A stretch of DNA of 64,000 nucleotides from Palleronia salina (GTDB taxonomy: Bacteria; Pseudomonadota; Alphaproteobacteria; Rhodobacterales; Rhodobacteraceae), in the NCBI RefSeq assembly GCF_900141995.1, contig NZ_FQZA01000007.1, positions 1 to 64,000 on the forward strand. The letters run 5' to 3'. The translations under genes were made by a program, and so were the position numbers. Numbering within the stretch: position 1 is the stretch's first letter; every line of letters begins with the position of its first letter. The notes below the pieces were generated by a model. The model had not been told where the DNA came from. It saw only the letters and a program-made list of their open reading frames with translations, and did not search any database. Below are positions 7,681-17,097 of this stretch, in pieces.

Positions 7681-10335
7681 ATGAAAGACGGCCAATCGGA
7701 TATCGACCCCGTAGAATCCCAGGAATGGCAGGAGGCGATCGAGGACGTCATCGCCCGCGACGGCCCCGACCGTGCGCATTTCCTTCTGGACAAGGCCGTG
7801 TCACAGGCCCGCGCCCACGGCGCGCAGCTGCCCTTCTCGTCGACCACGCCCTACCAGAACACCATTCCCGCCGACGAGCTGCTGGAAATCCCCGGCGACG
7901 CCGAGATGGAAAAGCGCATCCGCTCCATCAACCGCTGGAACGCCATGGCGACCGTGGTGCGCCGCAACAAGGAATCGTCGGAATACGGCGGTCACATCGC
8001 CAGCTTCGCGTCCTCGGCGGCCATGTACGACATCGGCCTGAACCACTTCTGGCGCGCCAAGTCGTCCATCCACGGCGGGGATCTCGTCTTCTTCCAGGGC
8101 CACATCATCCCCGGCATCTATGCCCGGTCCTTCATGGAAGGCCGCATCTCGGAAGACGAGCTGATCAATTTCCGCTCGGAGGTCGCGGGCAACGGGCTGT
8201 CGTCCTACCCGCACCCCTGGCTGATGCCGGATTACTGGCAGTTCCCCACCGTCTCCATGGGGCTTGGCCCGCTCATGGCGATCTACCAGGCGCGGTTCAT
8301 GAAATACATGCACAACCGCGGCCTGATCGACGCTGCGGACCGCAAGGTCTGGTGCTTCCTCGGCGACGGCGAGATGGACGAACCCGAAAGCCTTGGCGCC
8401 ATCAACCTCGCCGCGCGCGAGAAGCTGGACAACCTGATCTTCGTCATCAACTGCAACCTGCAGCGGCTCGACGGCCCGGTGCGCGGCAACCACAAGATCG
8501 TGCAGGAGCTCGAGGGCAGTTTCCGCGGCGCCGGCTGGGAGGTCATCAAGACGCTCTGGGGCCGTGGCTGGGACGATCTGCTGGAGCGTGACACCTCGGG
8601 CAAGCTGCGCCAGCTCATGGACGAGACGCTGGACGGCGACTACCAGACCTTCCGCTCGAAGGATGGCGCCTATATCCGCGAGCACTTCTTCGGCAAGTAT
8701 CCCGAGACGGCGGAACTGGTCGAGGACTGGACCGACGAACAGATCTGGAACCTGCGCCGCGGCGGGCACGACCCGCAGAAGGTCTATACCGCCTACAAGC
8801 GCGCGACCGAGGTCAAGGACCGCCCCACCTGCCTGCTGATCAAGACGGTCAAGGGCTATGGCATGGGCAAGGCCGGCGAGGGGCAGAACACCACCCACCA
8901 GCAGAAGAAGCTGGACGAGGAACAGCTTCTGGCCTTCCGCGACCGCTTCAAGATCGACCTGAGCGACGAGGACGCCAAGAAGGCGCCGTTCATCACGCTC
9001 AACAACGCGCAGAAGGCCTACCTGGCCGACCGCCGCAAGGACCTGGGCGGTCCGTTTCCCGCGCGCTTCACCGACAGCCCGTCGCTCGAGGTGCCGTCGC
9101 TCGACGCCTTCTCGCGCGAGCTGAAGGACAGCGGTGACCGCGAATTCAGCTCGACCATGGCCTTCGTGCGCGTGCTGACCACGCTGCTGCGCGACAAGAA
9201 GATCGGCGAACGCGTCGTGCCCATCGTGCCCGACGAATCCCGCACCTTCGGGATGGAGGGTCTGTTCCGCTCGGTCGGCATCTACAACCCGCTGGGGCAG
9301 AACTACACGCCCGAGGACCGGGACCAGATGTCCTACTACAAGGAGGCTCTGGAAGGTCAGGTGCTCCAGGAAGGCATCAACGAAGCAGGTGCCATGGCCG
9401 ACTGGATCGCGGCGGCCACGTCGTATTCGACCCACGGCGTGCCGATGATCCCGTTCTACATCTACTACTCGATGTTCGGCTTCCAGCGGATCGGCGACCT
9501 GGCCTGGGCCGCCGGCGACAGCCGCGCGCGCGGCTTCATGCTGGGCGGCACGGCCGGGCGGACCACCCTGAACGGCGAGGGTCTTCAGCACGAGGACGGG
9601 CACAGCCACATCCTGAGCTCGACCGTGCCGAACTGCATCAGCTACGACCCCACCTTCAGCTACGAGGTGGCGACCATCGTGCAGTCGGGCCTGAAGCGGA
9701 TGTTCGCGGACCAGGAGGATGTCTACTTCTACATCACCCTGATGAACGAGAACTATCACCACCCCGAGATGCCCATGGGCAGCGAGGAGGGGATCCTCAA
9801 GGGGCTCTACCGCTTCCGCAAGACCGACAAGCCCGGCAAGAAGCACGTGAACCTGATGGGGTCGGGCACGATCCTGGTGCAGGTGATCAAGGCGGCCGAG
9901 ATGCTGAAGGAGGATTTCGGCGTAACCAGCGACATCTGGTCGGCGACGTCCTTCACCGAGCTGGCCCGCGACGGGCAGGACTGCGCCCGCCACAACCGCC
10001 TGAACCCCTTCGCCGAGCCCAAGGTGCCGTATGTCACCCAGACGCTCACCAACGCCAAAGGACCGATCGTGGCGGCGACCGACTACATGAAGAACTTCGC
10101 GGAACAGATCCGCGGCTTCGTCGAGCAGCCCTACACGGTGCTGGGCACCGACGGGTTCGGCCGGTCCGACAGCCGCGTGAACCTGCGCCGCTTCTTCGAG
10201 GTCGACGCGAACCACATCGCGGCGGCGGCCATGCACGAGCTGTTCAAGCAGGGCAGGGTCACCAAGGCCGACATGGAAAAAGCGTTGAAGAAATACGAGA
10301 TCGACGGCGGCAAGCCCAACCCGCGGCTGGCCTGA
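7681..10335 (+). CDS. aceE: Pyruvate dehydrogenase E1 component, homodimeric type
   Basis: 884 aa thiamine-diphosphate enzyme that decarboxylates pyruvate and reductively acetylates the E2 lipoyl group. The ThDP/magnesium motif runs from GDGEMDEPESLGA (about residue 229) to NCNLQ (about 257). The full-length single-chain form (transketolase-like, as in E. coli AceE) differs from the E1-alpha/beta pair common in alphaproteobacteria. GAAGGGATGAG precedes the ATG. It is the first gene of a three-gene operon with aceF and lpd; 31 bases separate it from aceF. Confidence 0.96.
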   Translation: MKDGQSDIDPVESQEWQEAIEDVIARDGPDRAHFLLDKAVSQARAHGAQLPFSSTTPYQNTIPADELLEIPGDAEMEKRIRSINRWNAMATVVRRNKESSEYGGHIASFASSAAMYDIGLNHFWRAKSSIHGGDLVFFQGHIIPGIYARSFMEGRISEDELINFRSEVAGNGLSSYPHPWLMPDYWQFPTVSMGLGPLMAIYQARFMKYMHNRGLIDAADRKVWCFLGDGEMDEPESLGAINLAAREKLDNLIFVINCNLQRLDGPVRGNHKIVQELEGSFRGAGWEVIKTLWGRGWDDLLERDTSGKLRQLMDETLDGDYQTFRSKDGAYIREHFFGKYPETAELVEDWTDEQIWNLRRGGHDPQKVYTAYKRATEVKDRPTCLLIKTVKGYGMGKAGEGQNTTHQQKKLDEEQLLAFRDRFKIDLSDEDAKKAPFITLNNAQKAYLADRRKDLGGPFPARFTDSPSLEVPSLDAFSRELKDSGDREFSSTMAFVRVLTTLLRDKKIGERVVPIVPDESRTFGMEGLFRSVGIYNPLGQNYTPEDRDQMSYYKEALEGQVLQEGINEAGAMADWIAAATSYSTHGVPMIPFYIYYSMFGFQRIGDLAWAAGDSRARGFMLGGTAGRTTLNGEGLQHEDGHSHILSSTVPNCISYDPTFSYEVATIVQSGLKRMFADQEDVYFYITLMNENYHHPEMPMGSEEGILKGLYRFRKTDKPGKKHVNLMGSGTILVQVIKAAEMLKEDFGVTSDIWSATSFTELARDGQDCARHNRLNPFAEPKVPYVTQTLTNAKGPIVAATDYMKNFAEQIRGFVEQPYTVLGTDGFGRSDSRVNLRRFFEVDANHIAAAAMHELFKQGRVTKADMEKALKKYEIDGGKPNPRLA

Positions 10336-10366
10336 AGTCGACCGATAACGAGGAGACAGAAGAACA

Positions 10367-11704
10367 ATGGCAACAGAAGTTAAAGTTCCCGATATCGGCG
10401 ATTTCGATGACGTTCCCGTCGTGGCCGTTCTGGTCAGCGTCGGCGATACCGTCGCGAAGGAAGACCCGCTGATCGAGCTGGAGTCCGACAAGGCCACCAT
10501 GGAAGTGCCCAGCTCGCACGCGGGCAAGGTCGTCGAGATGAAGCTCAGCGAGGGCGACAGCGCCTCCGAGGGCACCGTGATCCTTCTGCTCGAGGAAGAG
10601 GGCGCCGGCGGCGGTGACGATTCCGGCGGCGGCGACGACAAGGCCGAGGCCGACAGCGGCGGCAAGGACAAGCCCGCCGAGGCCTCCGGTGGCGGCCAGG
10701 AGGGCTATGGCGACGGCGACCAGAAGGGTCAGAGCGCCGCGCCCGCGTCGAACGCCCAGTCGTCCAACACCGTGGTCGACACCGGAAGCTCGAAATTCCA
10801 CGCCTCGCCCAGCGTGCGCGCCTTCGCCCGCCGGGTGGACGTGGACCTGCGGCAGGTGAACGGGTCCGGCCGCAAGGGCCGCATCCTGCGCGAGGATGTC
10901 GAGAAGGCGCTGAAATCCCAGGCCGCGCCGTCGGGCGCCAGCGCCGGGCAGGCCGCGCAGGGGGGCATGGGCATCCCGCCGATCCCGGCGCAGGACTTCT
11001 CGAAGTTCGGCGAGGTCGAGAATGTCGAGATGACCCGGATCCAGAAGATCTCGGGCCCCGCGCTGCACCGGTCGTGGCTGAACATCCCGCATGTCACCCA
11101 CAACGAGGACGCGGATATCTCGGTCACCGACGATTACCGCAAGGAGCTGGACACCCAGGCCAAGAACGAGGGCTACCGCGTCACGCTGCTGTCCTTCGTG
11201 GTGAAGGCCAGCGTCAGCGCGCTGAAGACGCACTGGCAGTTCAACAGCTCGCTCCACCCCGATGGCGACAAGCTGATCCGCAAGCACTACTACAACATCG
11301 GTTTCGCCGCGGACACGCCGAACGGGCTGATGGTGCCGGTCATCAAGGACGCCGACAAGAAGGGCATCGTCGAGATCTCGAAAGAGCTCGGCAGCCTCAG
11401 CGCCGCCGCGCGCGACGGCAAGCTGAAGGGCGACGACATGAAGGGTGCGACCTTCACCATCTCGTCCCTGGGCGGCATCGGCGGCACCAGCTTCACCCCC
11501 ATCGTCAACGCGCCCGAGGTCGCGATCCTGGGCCTGACCAAGTACTGGATGAAGCCCATCTGGGACGGCGAGAAGTTCGTGCCGCAGAAGACCCTGCCCA
11601 TGAGCCTCAGCTACGACCACCGCGCCATCGACGGGGCGCTGGCCGCCAAGTTCGCGGCGCGCCTGGCCTATCTCATGGCGGACCCCCGCCGGTTGATGCT
11701 GTAA
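10367..11704 (+). CDS. aceF: Dihydrolipoyllysine acetyltransferase (PDH E2)
   Basis: 445 aa. One N-terminal lipoyl domain (residues 1-77, lipoyl Lys42 in ESDKATME) is followed by a Gly/Asp/Lys/Ser-rich linker to about residue 140. Then comes a peripheral-subunit-binding domain (about 145-182) and the catalytic domain from about 220, with active-site motif SYDHRAIDGA near residue 415. It transfers the acetyl group to CoA. It has a single lipoyl domain, where E. coli has three; the adjacent E3 carries an additional one. It lies between aceE and lpd in one operon. Confidence 0.96.
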   Translation: MATEVKVPDIGDFDDVPVVAVLVSVGDTVAKEDPLIELESDKATMEVPSSHAGKVVEMKLSEGDSASEGTVILLLEEEGAGGGDDSGGGDDKAEADSGGKDKPAEASGGGQEGYGDGDQKGQSAAPASNAQSSNTVVDTGSSKFHASPSVRAFARRVDVDLRQVNGSGRKGRILREDVEKALKSQAAPSGASAGQAAQGGMGIPPIPAQDFSKFGEVENVEMTRIQKISGPALHRSWLNIPHVTHNEDADISVTDDYRKELDTQAKNEGYRVTLLSFVVKASVSALKTHWQFNSSLHPDGDKLIRKHYYNIGFAADTPNGLMVPVIKDADKKGIVEISKELGSLSAAARDGKLKGDDMKGATFTISSLGGIGGTSFTPIVNAPEVAILGLTKYWMKPIWDGEKFVPQKTLPMSLSYDHRAIDGALAAKFAARLAYLMADPRRLML

Positions 11705-11719
11705 AGAGGGAAGCGAGAC

Positions 11720-13483
11720 ATGGCTGATATCAAACTTCCCGACATCGGGGATTTCACCGATGTGCCCATCGTTGCCGTGCTGGTCAGCGTTGGCGACAAG
11801 GTCGAGGCCGAGGACCCGCTGATCGAGCTGGAATCCGACAAGGCCACGATGGAGGTGCCGAGCCCGCAGGCCGGCGTCGTGAAAGAGATCAAGGTCAAGG
11901 AAGGCGACACCGTTTCCGAAGGCGACCTGATCATGGTGTTCGAGGGCGCAGACGAAGGCTCCGGCGGTGGCGGGGGCGGCGACGACAAGCCCGCCGAGAA
12001 GGCCGAGACGCCCAAGCAGGACGACACGCCCGCGCCCAAGGCCGCGTCGGGCACCAAGGCCGGATCGGGCGACATGCATGCCGACCTGGTCGTGCTGGGC
12101 TCGGGGCCGGGCGGCTACACGGCCGCCTTCCGCGCCGCGGACCTGGGCAAGTCGGTCATCCTGATCGAGCGTTATTCCACCATCGGCGGCGTCTGCCTGA
12201 ACGTGGGCTGCATCCCGTCGAAGGCCCTGCTGCATGCGGCCAAGGTCATCACCGAGACCGAAGAGATGTCGTCGCACGGCCTGGCCTTCAAGCGCCCCGA
12301 GATCGAGCTGGACAACCTGCGGTCCTGGAAGGACGGCGTGGTCAAGCAGCTGACCGGCGGCCTTGCGGGGCTGTCGAAGCAGCGCAAGGTGCAGATCGTG
12401 ACCGGCTGGGGCGAATTCTCGGGCGCGAACTCGATCAGCGTGTCGACCGATGATGGCCAGAAGACCGTGACCTTCGACCAGTGCATCATCGCCGTGGGCT
12501 CCACCCCGGTCGAGCTGCCGTTCATTCCCCACGACGACGAACGCATCGTCGACAGCACCGGCGCGCTGGAGCTGTCCAACATTCCCAAGAAGATGTGCGT
12601 CCTTGGCGGCGGCATCATCGGGTTCGAGATGGCGACCGTCTACGAGGCCCTGGGCTCCGAGGTGACCGTGGTCGAGATGATGGACCAGATCCTGCCCGGC
12701 GCCGACAAGGACATCGTGAAGCCCCTGTCCAAGCGCATGGAGAAGCGGCTGAAATCCATCAAGCTGAAGACCAAGGTCACGGACGTGAAGGCCCAGAAGA
12801 ACGGGCTGAAGGTCACCTTCGAGGACGAGAAGGGCGAGTCGAGCAGCGAGATGTTCGACAAGATGCTGGTCGCAGTGGGCCGTCGCCCGCTGGGCGCGTC
12901 CTGCGCCGCCGACAAGGCCGGCGTGAAGGTCAGCGACCGCGGCTTCATCAACGTGGACCACCAGCAGCGCACCAACGTGGATCATATCTTCGCCATCGGC
13001 GACGTGGTCGGCCAGCCCATGCTGGCGCACAAGGCGGTGCACGAGGGCAAGGTCGCGGCCGAGGTCGTCTGCGGCGAGAAACGCGCCTTCGACGCCCGCA
13101 TCATCCCCTCGGTGGCCTATACCGACCCCGAGGTGGCGTGGTGCGGCGTGACCGAGGAGCAGGCCAAGAAGGAAGGCCGCAAGATCCACAAGGGCGTGTT
13201 CCCCTGGGCCGCGTCCGGCCGGGCGCTGGCCAACGGCCGGTCCGAGGGGATGACCAAGCTGATCTTCGACCCCGAGGATGACCGGGTGATCGGCGGCGCC
13301 ATCGTCGGCACCAACGCGGGCGACCTGATCTCCGAGGTGGCGCTGGCCATCGAGATGGGGTCCGACGCGGTGGACTTGGGCCACACCATCCACCCGCACC
13401 CGACACTGTCCGAGACGGTGAACTTCGCGGCCGAGATGTTCGAGGGCACCATCACGGACCTCATGCCGCCGAAGAAGAAATGA
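11720..13483 (+). CDS. lpdA: Dihydrolipoyl dehydrogenase with N-terminal lipoyl domain (PDH E3)
   Basis: 587 aa. Residues 1-77 form a lipoyl domain (Lys41 in ESDKATME) closely resembling that of the neighbouring E2. A Gly/Ala/Pro/Lys linker runs to about residue 117, followed by a complete flavoprotein disulfide reductase. This has FAD loop GSGPGG (127-132), redox pair Cys159/Cys164 in CLNVGC, NAD loop LGGGIIGFE and C-terminal HPHPTLSE with the catalytic His. It reoxidises dihydrolipoyl groups with NAD+. The fused form is known from some beta- and gammaproteobacteria. Last gene of the operon, followed by a terminator. Confidence 0.95.
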   Translation: MADIKLPDIGDFTDVPIVAVLVSVGDKVEAEDPLIELESDKATMEVPSPQAGVVKEIKVKEGDTVSEGDLIMVFEGADEGSGGGGGGDDKPAEKAETPKQDDTPAPKAASGTKAGSGDMHADLVVLGSGPGGYTAAFRAADLGKSVILIERYSTIGGVCLNVGCIPSKALLHAAKVITETEEMSSHGLAFKRPEIELDNLRSWKDGVVKQLTGGLAGLSKQRKVQIVTGWGEFSGANSISVSTDDGQKTVTFDQCIIAVGSTPVELPFIPHDDERIVDSTGALELSNIPKKMCVLGGGIIGFEMATVYEALGSEVTVVEMMDQILPGADKDIVKPLSKRMEKRLKSIKLKTKVTDVKAQKNGLKVTFEDEKGESSSEMFDKMLVAVGRRPLGASCAADKAGVKVSDRGFINVDHQQRTNVDHIFAIGDVVGQPMLAHKAVHEGKVAAEVVCGEKRAFDARIIPSVAYTDPEVAWCGVTEEQAKKEGRKIHKGVFPWAASGRALANGRSEGMTKLIFDPEDDRVIGGAIVGTNAGDLISEVALAIEMGSDAVDLGHTIHPHPTLSETVNFAAEMFEGTITDLMPPKKK

Positions 13484-13491
13484 GACTCGAG

Positions 13492-13520
13492 ACGGCCGCG
13501 GATCCCTTCCGCGGCCGTTT
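13492..13520 (+). terminator. Terminator of the pyruvate dehydrogenase operon
   Basis: A 10-bp perfect stem ACGGCCGCGG (13492-13501) / CCGCGGCCGT (13509-13518) with a 7-base loop and a short T run, 9 bases after the lpd stop. Confidence 0.75.
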
Positions 13521-13593
13521 CGCTTCGGGTGTCCGTGTTGCCCGTTCAGCCCGGATGTTCCTGAAAACAAAGGGTTTCGAAATAGCGTGCCGA

Positions 13594-13621
13594 TTGAAAC
13601 CGGACCGGTTCACGCTAGGTA
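13594..13621 (+). promoter_or_regulatory. Candidate phasin promoter
   Basis: TTGAAA (13594-13599), a 16-base spacer and TAGGTA (13616-13621), about 70 bases before the phasin ATG and downstream of the PDH terminator. The -35 box matches 5 of 6 consensus bases. Confidence 0.45.
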
Positions 13622-13691
13622 AGCTCATAAGATACAGTGAGGGGGCGTGCCGCCCGGTGCGCCCCGACCCCGCAACGAGAGGAGACGCCCC

Positions 13692-14189
13692 ATGGCACAG
13701 AACAATCCCTTCGACATGAATCCCTGGATGAAAGCCTTCGATCCCGAGGAAATGCGCAAGATGTGGGATCCGCAGAACATGATGAGCATGTTCCAGCAGC
13801 AGCCCAAGGGCCAGATGTTCGACATGGAAGACGTCATCAAGGCCAACCAGCGCAATTTCGACGCCATGGCCGAGGCCAACAAGTCGGCCGCCGAGGCCTA
13901 CAAGGGCCTGCTGGATAAGCAGATGGAAATCTTCGACAAGATGACCGATGCCGCCCGCCAGCAATACGAGTGGATCGAGGCGAATACCGGCCCCGAACAG
14001 ATGAAGGCCAAGACCGCCGCCATGAACGACGCGGTGGAAGAAGCGCTGAAGATGATGCGCAAGATGGCCGAGGACGCCCGCAACGCCAACGAAGAAGCCT
14101 TCAAGCAGGCCCAGGGCCAGATGAAGGAAGCCGTCAGCAAGGTCGAGGAAACGGCCAAGAAGGCGGCGGCTCAGGCCAAGAAATCCTGA
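13692..14189 (+). CDS. Phasin family protein
   Basis: 165 aa, almost entirely helical, with no signal peptide. An N-terminal MNPW segment and a long amphipathic coiled coil (ANQRNFDAMAEANKSAAEAYKG and on) end in an Ala/Lys-rich tail. This is the phasin_2 pattern. Phasins coat polyhydroxyalkanoate granules and control their size. No other pha gene lies in the window, so granule association is inferred from family alone. The gene is monocistronic, between its own promoter and a strong terminator. Confidence 0.85.
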   Translation: MAQNNPFDMNPWMKAFDPEEMRKMWDPQNMMSMFQQQPKGQMFDMEDVIKANQRNFDAMAEANKSAAEAYKGLLDKQMEIFDKMTDAARQQYEWIEANTGPEQMKAKTAAMNDAVEEALKMMRKMAEDARNANEEAFKQAQGQMKEAVSKVEETAKKAAAQAKKS

Positions 14190-14232
14190 GGCTTCCGCGT
14201 CGGCAGTATACCGACGTATTCCGCTAAATATC

Positions 14233-14264
14233 GGGAAACGCTGCACATTCAGCGTTTCCCTTTT
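14233..14264 (+). terminator. Terminator of the phasin gene
   Basis: An 11-bp perfect stem GGGAAACGCTG (14233-14243) / CAGCGTTTCCC (14250-14260) with a 6-base loop and TTTT. It is the best intrinsic terminator in the window. Confidence 0.85.
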
Positions 14265-14308
14265 GCGTTCCAGGGGCTAGCGTGGCGCAAGTCCGCGCGA
14301 GGTTTCCC

Positions 14309-15589
14309 ATGGCGTCCATCAACGATCATCCGCTGCGTTACGCGCTGGCCAACGAACTTCACGCGCGGCCTTTCCCGTCGCTCAGCGCGCCGTGTTTCGC
14401 CGCCTATCTCGCGATCAAGGCGCCCGAGAACGCCGCCGGACGCGACCGCACCGCCGACCGCGACCACCTGGTCGCGCTGCTCGACCGCTTCGGCGCCCAG
14501 CACCCCAAGGCCGACGCCACCCATTGGTTCGGACAGATCGGCCGGTACGAGCTGAAATGGGAGCAACATACCGAGTTCGTGACCTACACGATCTTCGGCG
14601 ACGGCGTGGCCGAGAAACCGTTCGACAGCGGCATCTTCGACGTCTTTCCGAACGACTGGCTGGCCGACGCGCCGGGGGCGCGCATCACCTCGGCGCTGAT
14701 CCGGGTCGAGGAAAGGCCCGACGACGACACGGTGCGTGATCGGCTGGCCAAGTGGTTCGTGCCCGAAAGCCTGGCCGCCTCCGAGGTCCTGGACCGCAGC
14801 GCCCTGATCGCCAGCGACTTCCGCATCGACACGACGGGGCATATGCGGATGGCGGTCTTCACCAAGCCCGATATCGGCAACCGCCGCGTGGGTCGCATCG
14901 TGCAGCGCCTGTGCGAGATCGAGACCTACAAGACCATGTCCATGCTGGGCCTCGCCCGCGTGCGCAGCCTGTCCGCCAAGCTGGGGCAGCTCGACCGGGA
15001 CCTGACGCGCCTGATGGACGACATGACCGGCGACAATGCCCGCCCCGAGGCGACGCTGAAGGCGCTGCTGGGCGTCTCGGCCGAGCTCGAAACCATCCTC
15101 GCCCAGACCTCGTTCCGGTTCGGCGCCACCGGCGCTTACGAGGCGCTGGTGAACCAGAGGGTGAAGGTCCTGCGAGAAGAGGCGTTCGAGGGCCGCCAGA
15201 CCATCGGCGAATTCATGATGCGCCGGTTCGACCCGGCCATGCGCACCGTCACCGCGACGCGCGGGCGGTTGCAGGAAATGTCCGAACGCGCCCTGCGCGC
15301 GGGAGAATTGCTGCGCACCCGGGTCGATGTCGAACGCTCGGCCCAGAACCAGGATCTGCTGGAAAGCATGGATCGCCGGGCCGACCTGCAACTGCGGCTG
15401 CAACGCACGGTCGAAGGCCTGTCGGTGGTGGCGATCAGCTATTACGCGCTGAACCTGGTGCTGTATGTCGCGGCGCCCATCTTCGCCGCGATCGGCGTGT
15501 CCAAGGCGATCGGCACGGCAATCCTGGTCCCGCTGGTGGTGCTGGCCGTCTGGGCGCTGGTCCGCCGCATTCGCAACGCGATCGAGTAG
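14309..15589 (+). CDS. DUF3422 family membrane-anchored protein
   Basis: 426 aa. The conserved N-terminal region (HPLRYALANELHARPF, then HWFGQIGRYELKWEQHTEF) and the long helical middle are typical of DUF3422. The C-terminus carries two membrane helices (about residues 365-420, VVAISYYALNLVLYV and ILVPLVVLAVWAL). Function is unknown for the family. I start at the ATG at 14309; a GTG at 14282 would add nine residues. It runs convergent with the MATE gene, 4 bases apart. Confidence 0.8.
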   Translation: MASINDHPLRYALANELHARPFPSLSAPCFAAYLAIKAPENAAGRDRTADRDHLVALLDRFGAQHPKADATHWFGQIGRYELKWEQHTEFVTYTIFGDGVAEKPFDSGIFDVFPNDWLADAPGARITSALIRVEERPDDDTVRDRLAKWFVPESLAASEVLDRSALIASDFRIDTTGHMRMAVFTKPDIGNRRVGRIVQRLCEIETYKTMSMLGLARVRSLSAKLGQLDRDLTRLMDDMTGDNARPEATLKALLGVSAELETILAQTSFRFGATGAYEALVNQRVKVLREEAFEGRQTIGEFMMRRFDPAMRTVTATRGRLQEMSERALRAGELLRTRVDVERSAQNQDLLESMDRRADLQLRLQRTVEGLSVVAISYYALNLVLYVAAPIFAAIGVSKAIGTAILVPLVVLAVWALVRRIRNAIE

Positions 15590-15593
15590 GCGC

Positions 15594-16976
15594 TCACTCG
15601 GCCGGGCGCGCGCTGGGGACGGGGACGCCGGGCAGGTCCAGCGACAGGATGCCGGTCCAGCGGGCCGCCACCAGCGCGGCCAGCGCCGCCGCCACGTTGG
15701 CCACCGCGGCCGCGACGGCGATGCCGGTGAACCCCATGACCCCCACCAGCGCCCAGGCCAGCGGGATATAGACCAGCAGGATCCGCCCGAGGCTCAGCCC
15801 CATGGAGACCGTGGCCCGCGACCGGGCGTTCATCGCCGCGTTCGCCGTGACCATCATGCCGTAGCCGAACAGCGACAGCCCCGCGATATGCAGGTAGGTC
15901 GTTGCGATCTGCGCGTCTTCCTCGCCCGAGGCGATGGCCCCGGCGAAGACATCGCCGAACAGCAGCAACAACGCCGCCAGGGCCGCGCCGTAAACTATGC
16001 ACAGCAGGAAGGTGAAGCGCATGGCGGCGCCCGCGCGGTCCTGCCGGTCGGCGCCCCAGTTCTGGCCGATCACCGGCCCGATCCCCGAGCTCAGCGCCAG
16101 CATCGGCACCAGCGCCAGCGTCTGGATCCGCGTGGCCGCGCCGAACCCCGCCACCGCCGCGTCGCCCAGCGTCGCCACGGCCGCCGTGACCGCGGCCATG
16201 CCCATGGGGTTGATCGCGTTCGAAAACGCGGCCGGCAGCCCCACGCCCAAGATCTGGCGCGCGCTGGTCCACAGGTTCTTCAACGGATCGGCGCACAGCG
16301 TCAGGTGCCCGCTGCGCAAGGCCCAGGCCAGGCCGAACAGGACGGCCAGCAGCCGCGCGAGGAACGTGGCCAGTCCCGCGCCGCCGGTGCCCATCGCGGG
16401 CAGGCCCCACATCCCGAAGATCAGCAGCGGATCGATCGCGATGTTGAAGACCGATTGCCCCGACATGATGATCGACGCCGTGACCGCGTTCCCGTGCGCC
16501 CGGAACATGGCGCCCAGCTGCATCGAGATCACCAGCAGCGGGAAGGACATCAGCCACCACCCCATGTAGGCGCGGATCTCGGGCAGGGTGCGGTCCGCCG
16601 CGCCCAGCAGCGAAAAGATCGGGTTGAGCAGAAGCCACAGGACGAGGGCCGTGATCACGCCGATCGCGATGCCCAGTCCCAGCGCGTGGAAGGCCACGCG
16701 GTTGACGGCGCCGTCGCCATCGGCGCGCCCGATCCCCTGGCTCAGCGCCGCGTTGCTGCCCGCCGACAGCCCGATGGACAGCGACGTGATCGCCGTGGCG
16801 ACGGGGAAGAAGAAGCCGACGGCGGCCAGCTGCGCCTGGCCGACCTTCCCCAGGAAGAACGCGTCGGCCAGCCCCACGGCGATCACGCCGAAGATGCCCA
16901 CGACCATGGGGGCCGATGTGCCCACCACTGCCCATCGCACCGATCCCGTCGTGAGATCCCTGTCGCCCTTCGCCAT
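15594..16976 (-). CDS. MATE family efflux transporter
   Basis: 460 aa integral membrane protein with about 12 hydrophobic helices in two homologous halves, typical of MatE drug/sodium antiporters. The opening segment APMVVGIFGVIAVGLADAFF and the GQNWGAD motif in the second half fit the family. Its substrate cannot be deduced. The ATG at 16976 is chosen because the longer frame adds an Arg/Gly-rich stretch before the first helix. A promoter candidate lies at 17005-17032. Confidence 0.88.
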   Translation of the reverse strand: MAKGDRDLTTGSVRWAVVGTSAPMVVGIFGVIAVGLADAFFLGKVGQAQLAAVGFFFPVATAITSLSIGLSAGSNAALSQGIGRADGDGAVNRVAFHALGLGIAIGVITALVLWLLLNPIFSLLGAADRTLPEIRAYMGWWLMSFPLLVISMQLGAMFRAHGNAVTASIIMSGQSVFNIAIDPLLIFGMWGLPAMGTGGAGLATFLARLLAVLFGLAWALRSGHLTLCADPLKNLWTSARQILGVGLPAAFSNAINPMGMAAVTAAVATLGDAAVAGFGAATRIQTLALVPMLALSSGIGPVIGQNWGADRQDRAGAAMRFTFLLCIVYGAALAALLLLFGDVFAGAIASGEEDAQIATTYLHIAGLSLFGYGMMVTANAAMNARSRATVSMGLSLGRILLVYIPLAWALVGVMGFTGIAVAAAVANVAAALAALVAARWTGILSLDLPGVPVPSARPAE

Positions 16977-17004
16977 GCCGTATCCCGTGCCGCGTGTTCT
17001 TGCG

Positions 17005-17032
17005 GAGCTAGCGGCGGCGCCGTCGCAGGCAA
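17005..17032 (-). promoter_or_regulatory. Candidate promoter of the MATE transporter
   Basis: Minus strand TTGCCT (17032-17027), a 16-base spacer and TAGCTC (17010-17005), about 28 bases before the ATG. Confidence 0.35.
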
Positions 17033-17097
17033 GCCGCGGGTCTTGTGGCCCGGCCGCGCCTGTCCCATCCTGCGCGCCAAGCCGACAGGAGCCCCCC

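Noticed and set aside
7552-7779. Minus-strand frames crossing the hisB-aceE intergenic region into aceE
   Set aside because: They overlap the 5' end of aceE and the candidate promoters, lack ribosome sites and have no recognisable domain.
10259-13570. 1103-codon open frame on the minus strand opposite aceF-lpd (and similar ones opposite aceE, nuoM/nuoN and nuoG)
   Set aside because: These are shadow frames caused by high GC at third positions of the real plus-strand genes; their translations are low-complexity Arg/His/Gly/Val-rich with no domain.
13480-13719. 79-codon plus-strand frame between lpd and the phasin gene
   Set aside because: It runs through the PDH terminator and the phasin promoter, and matches nothing recognisable.
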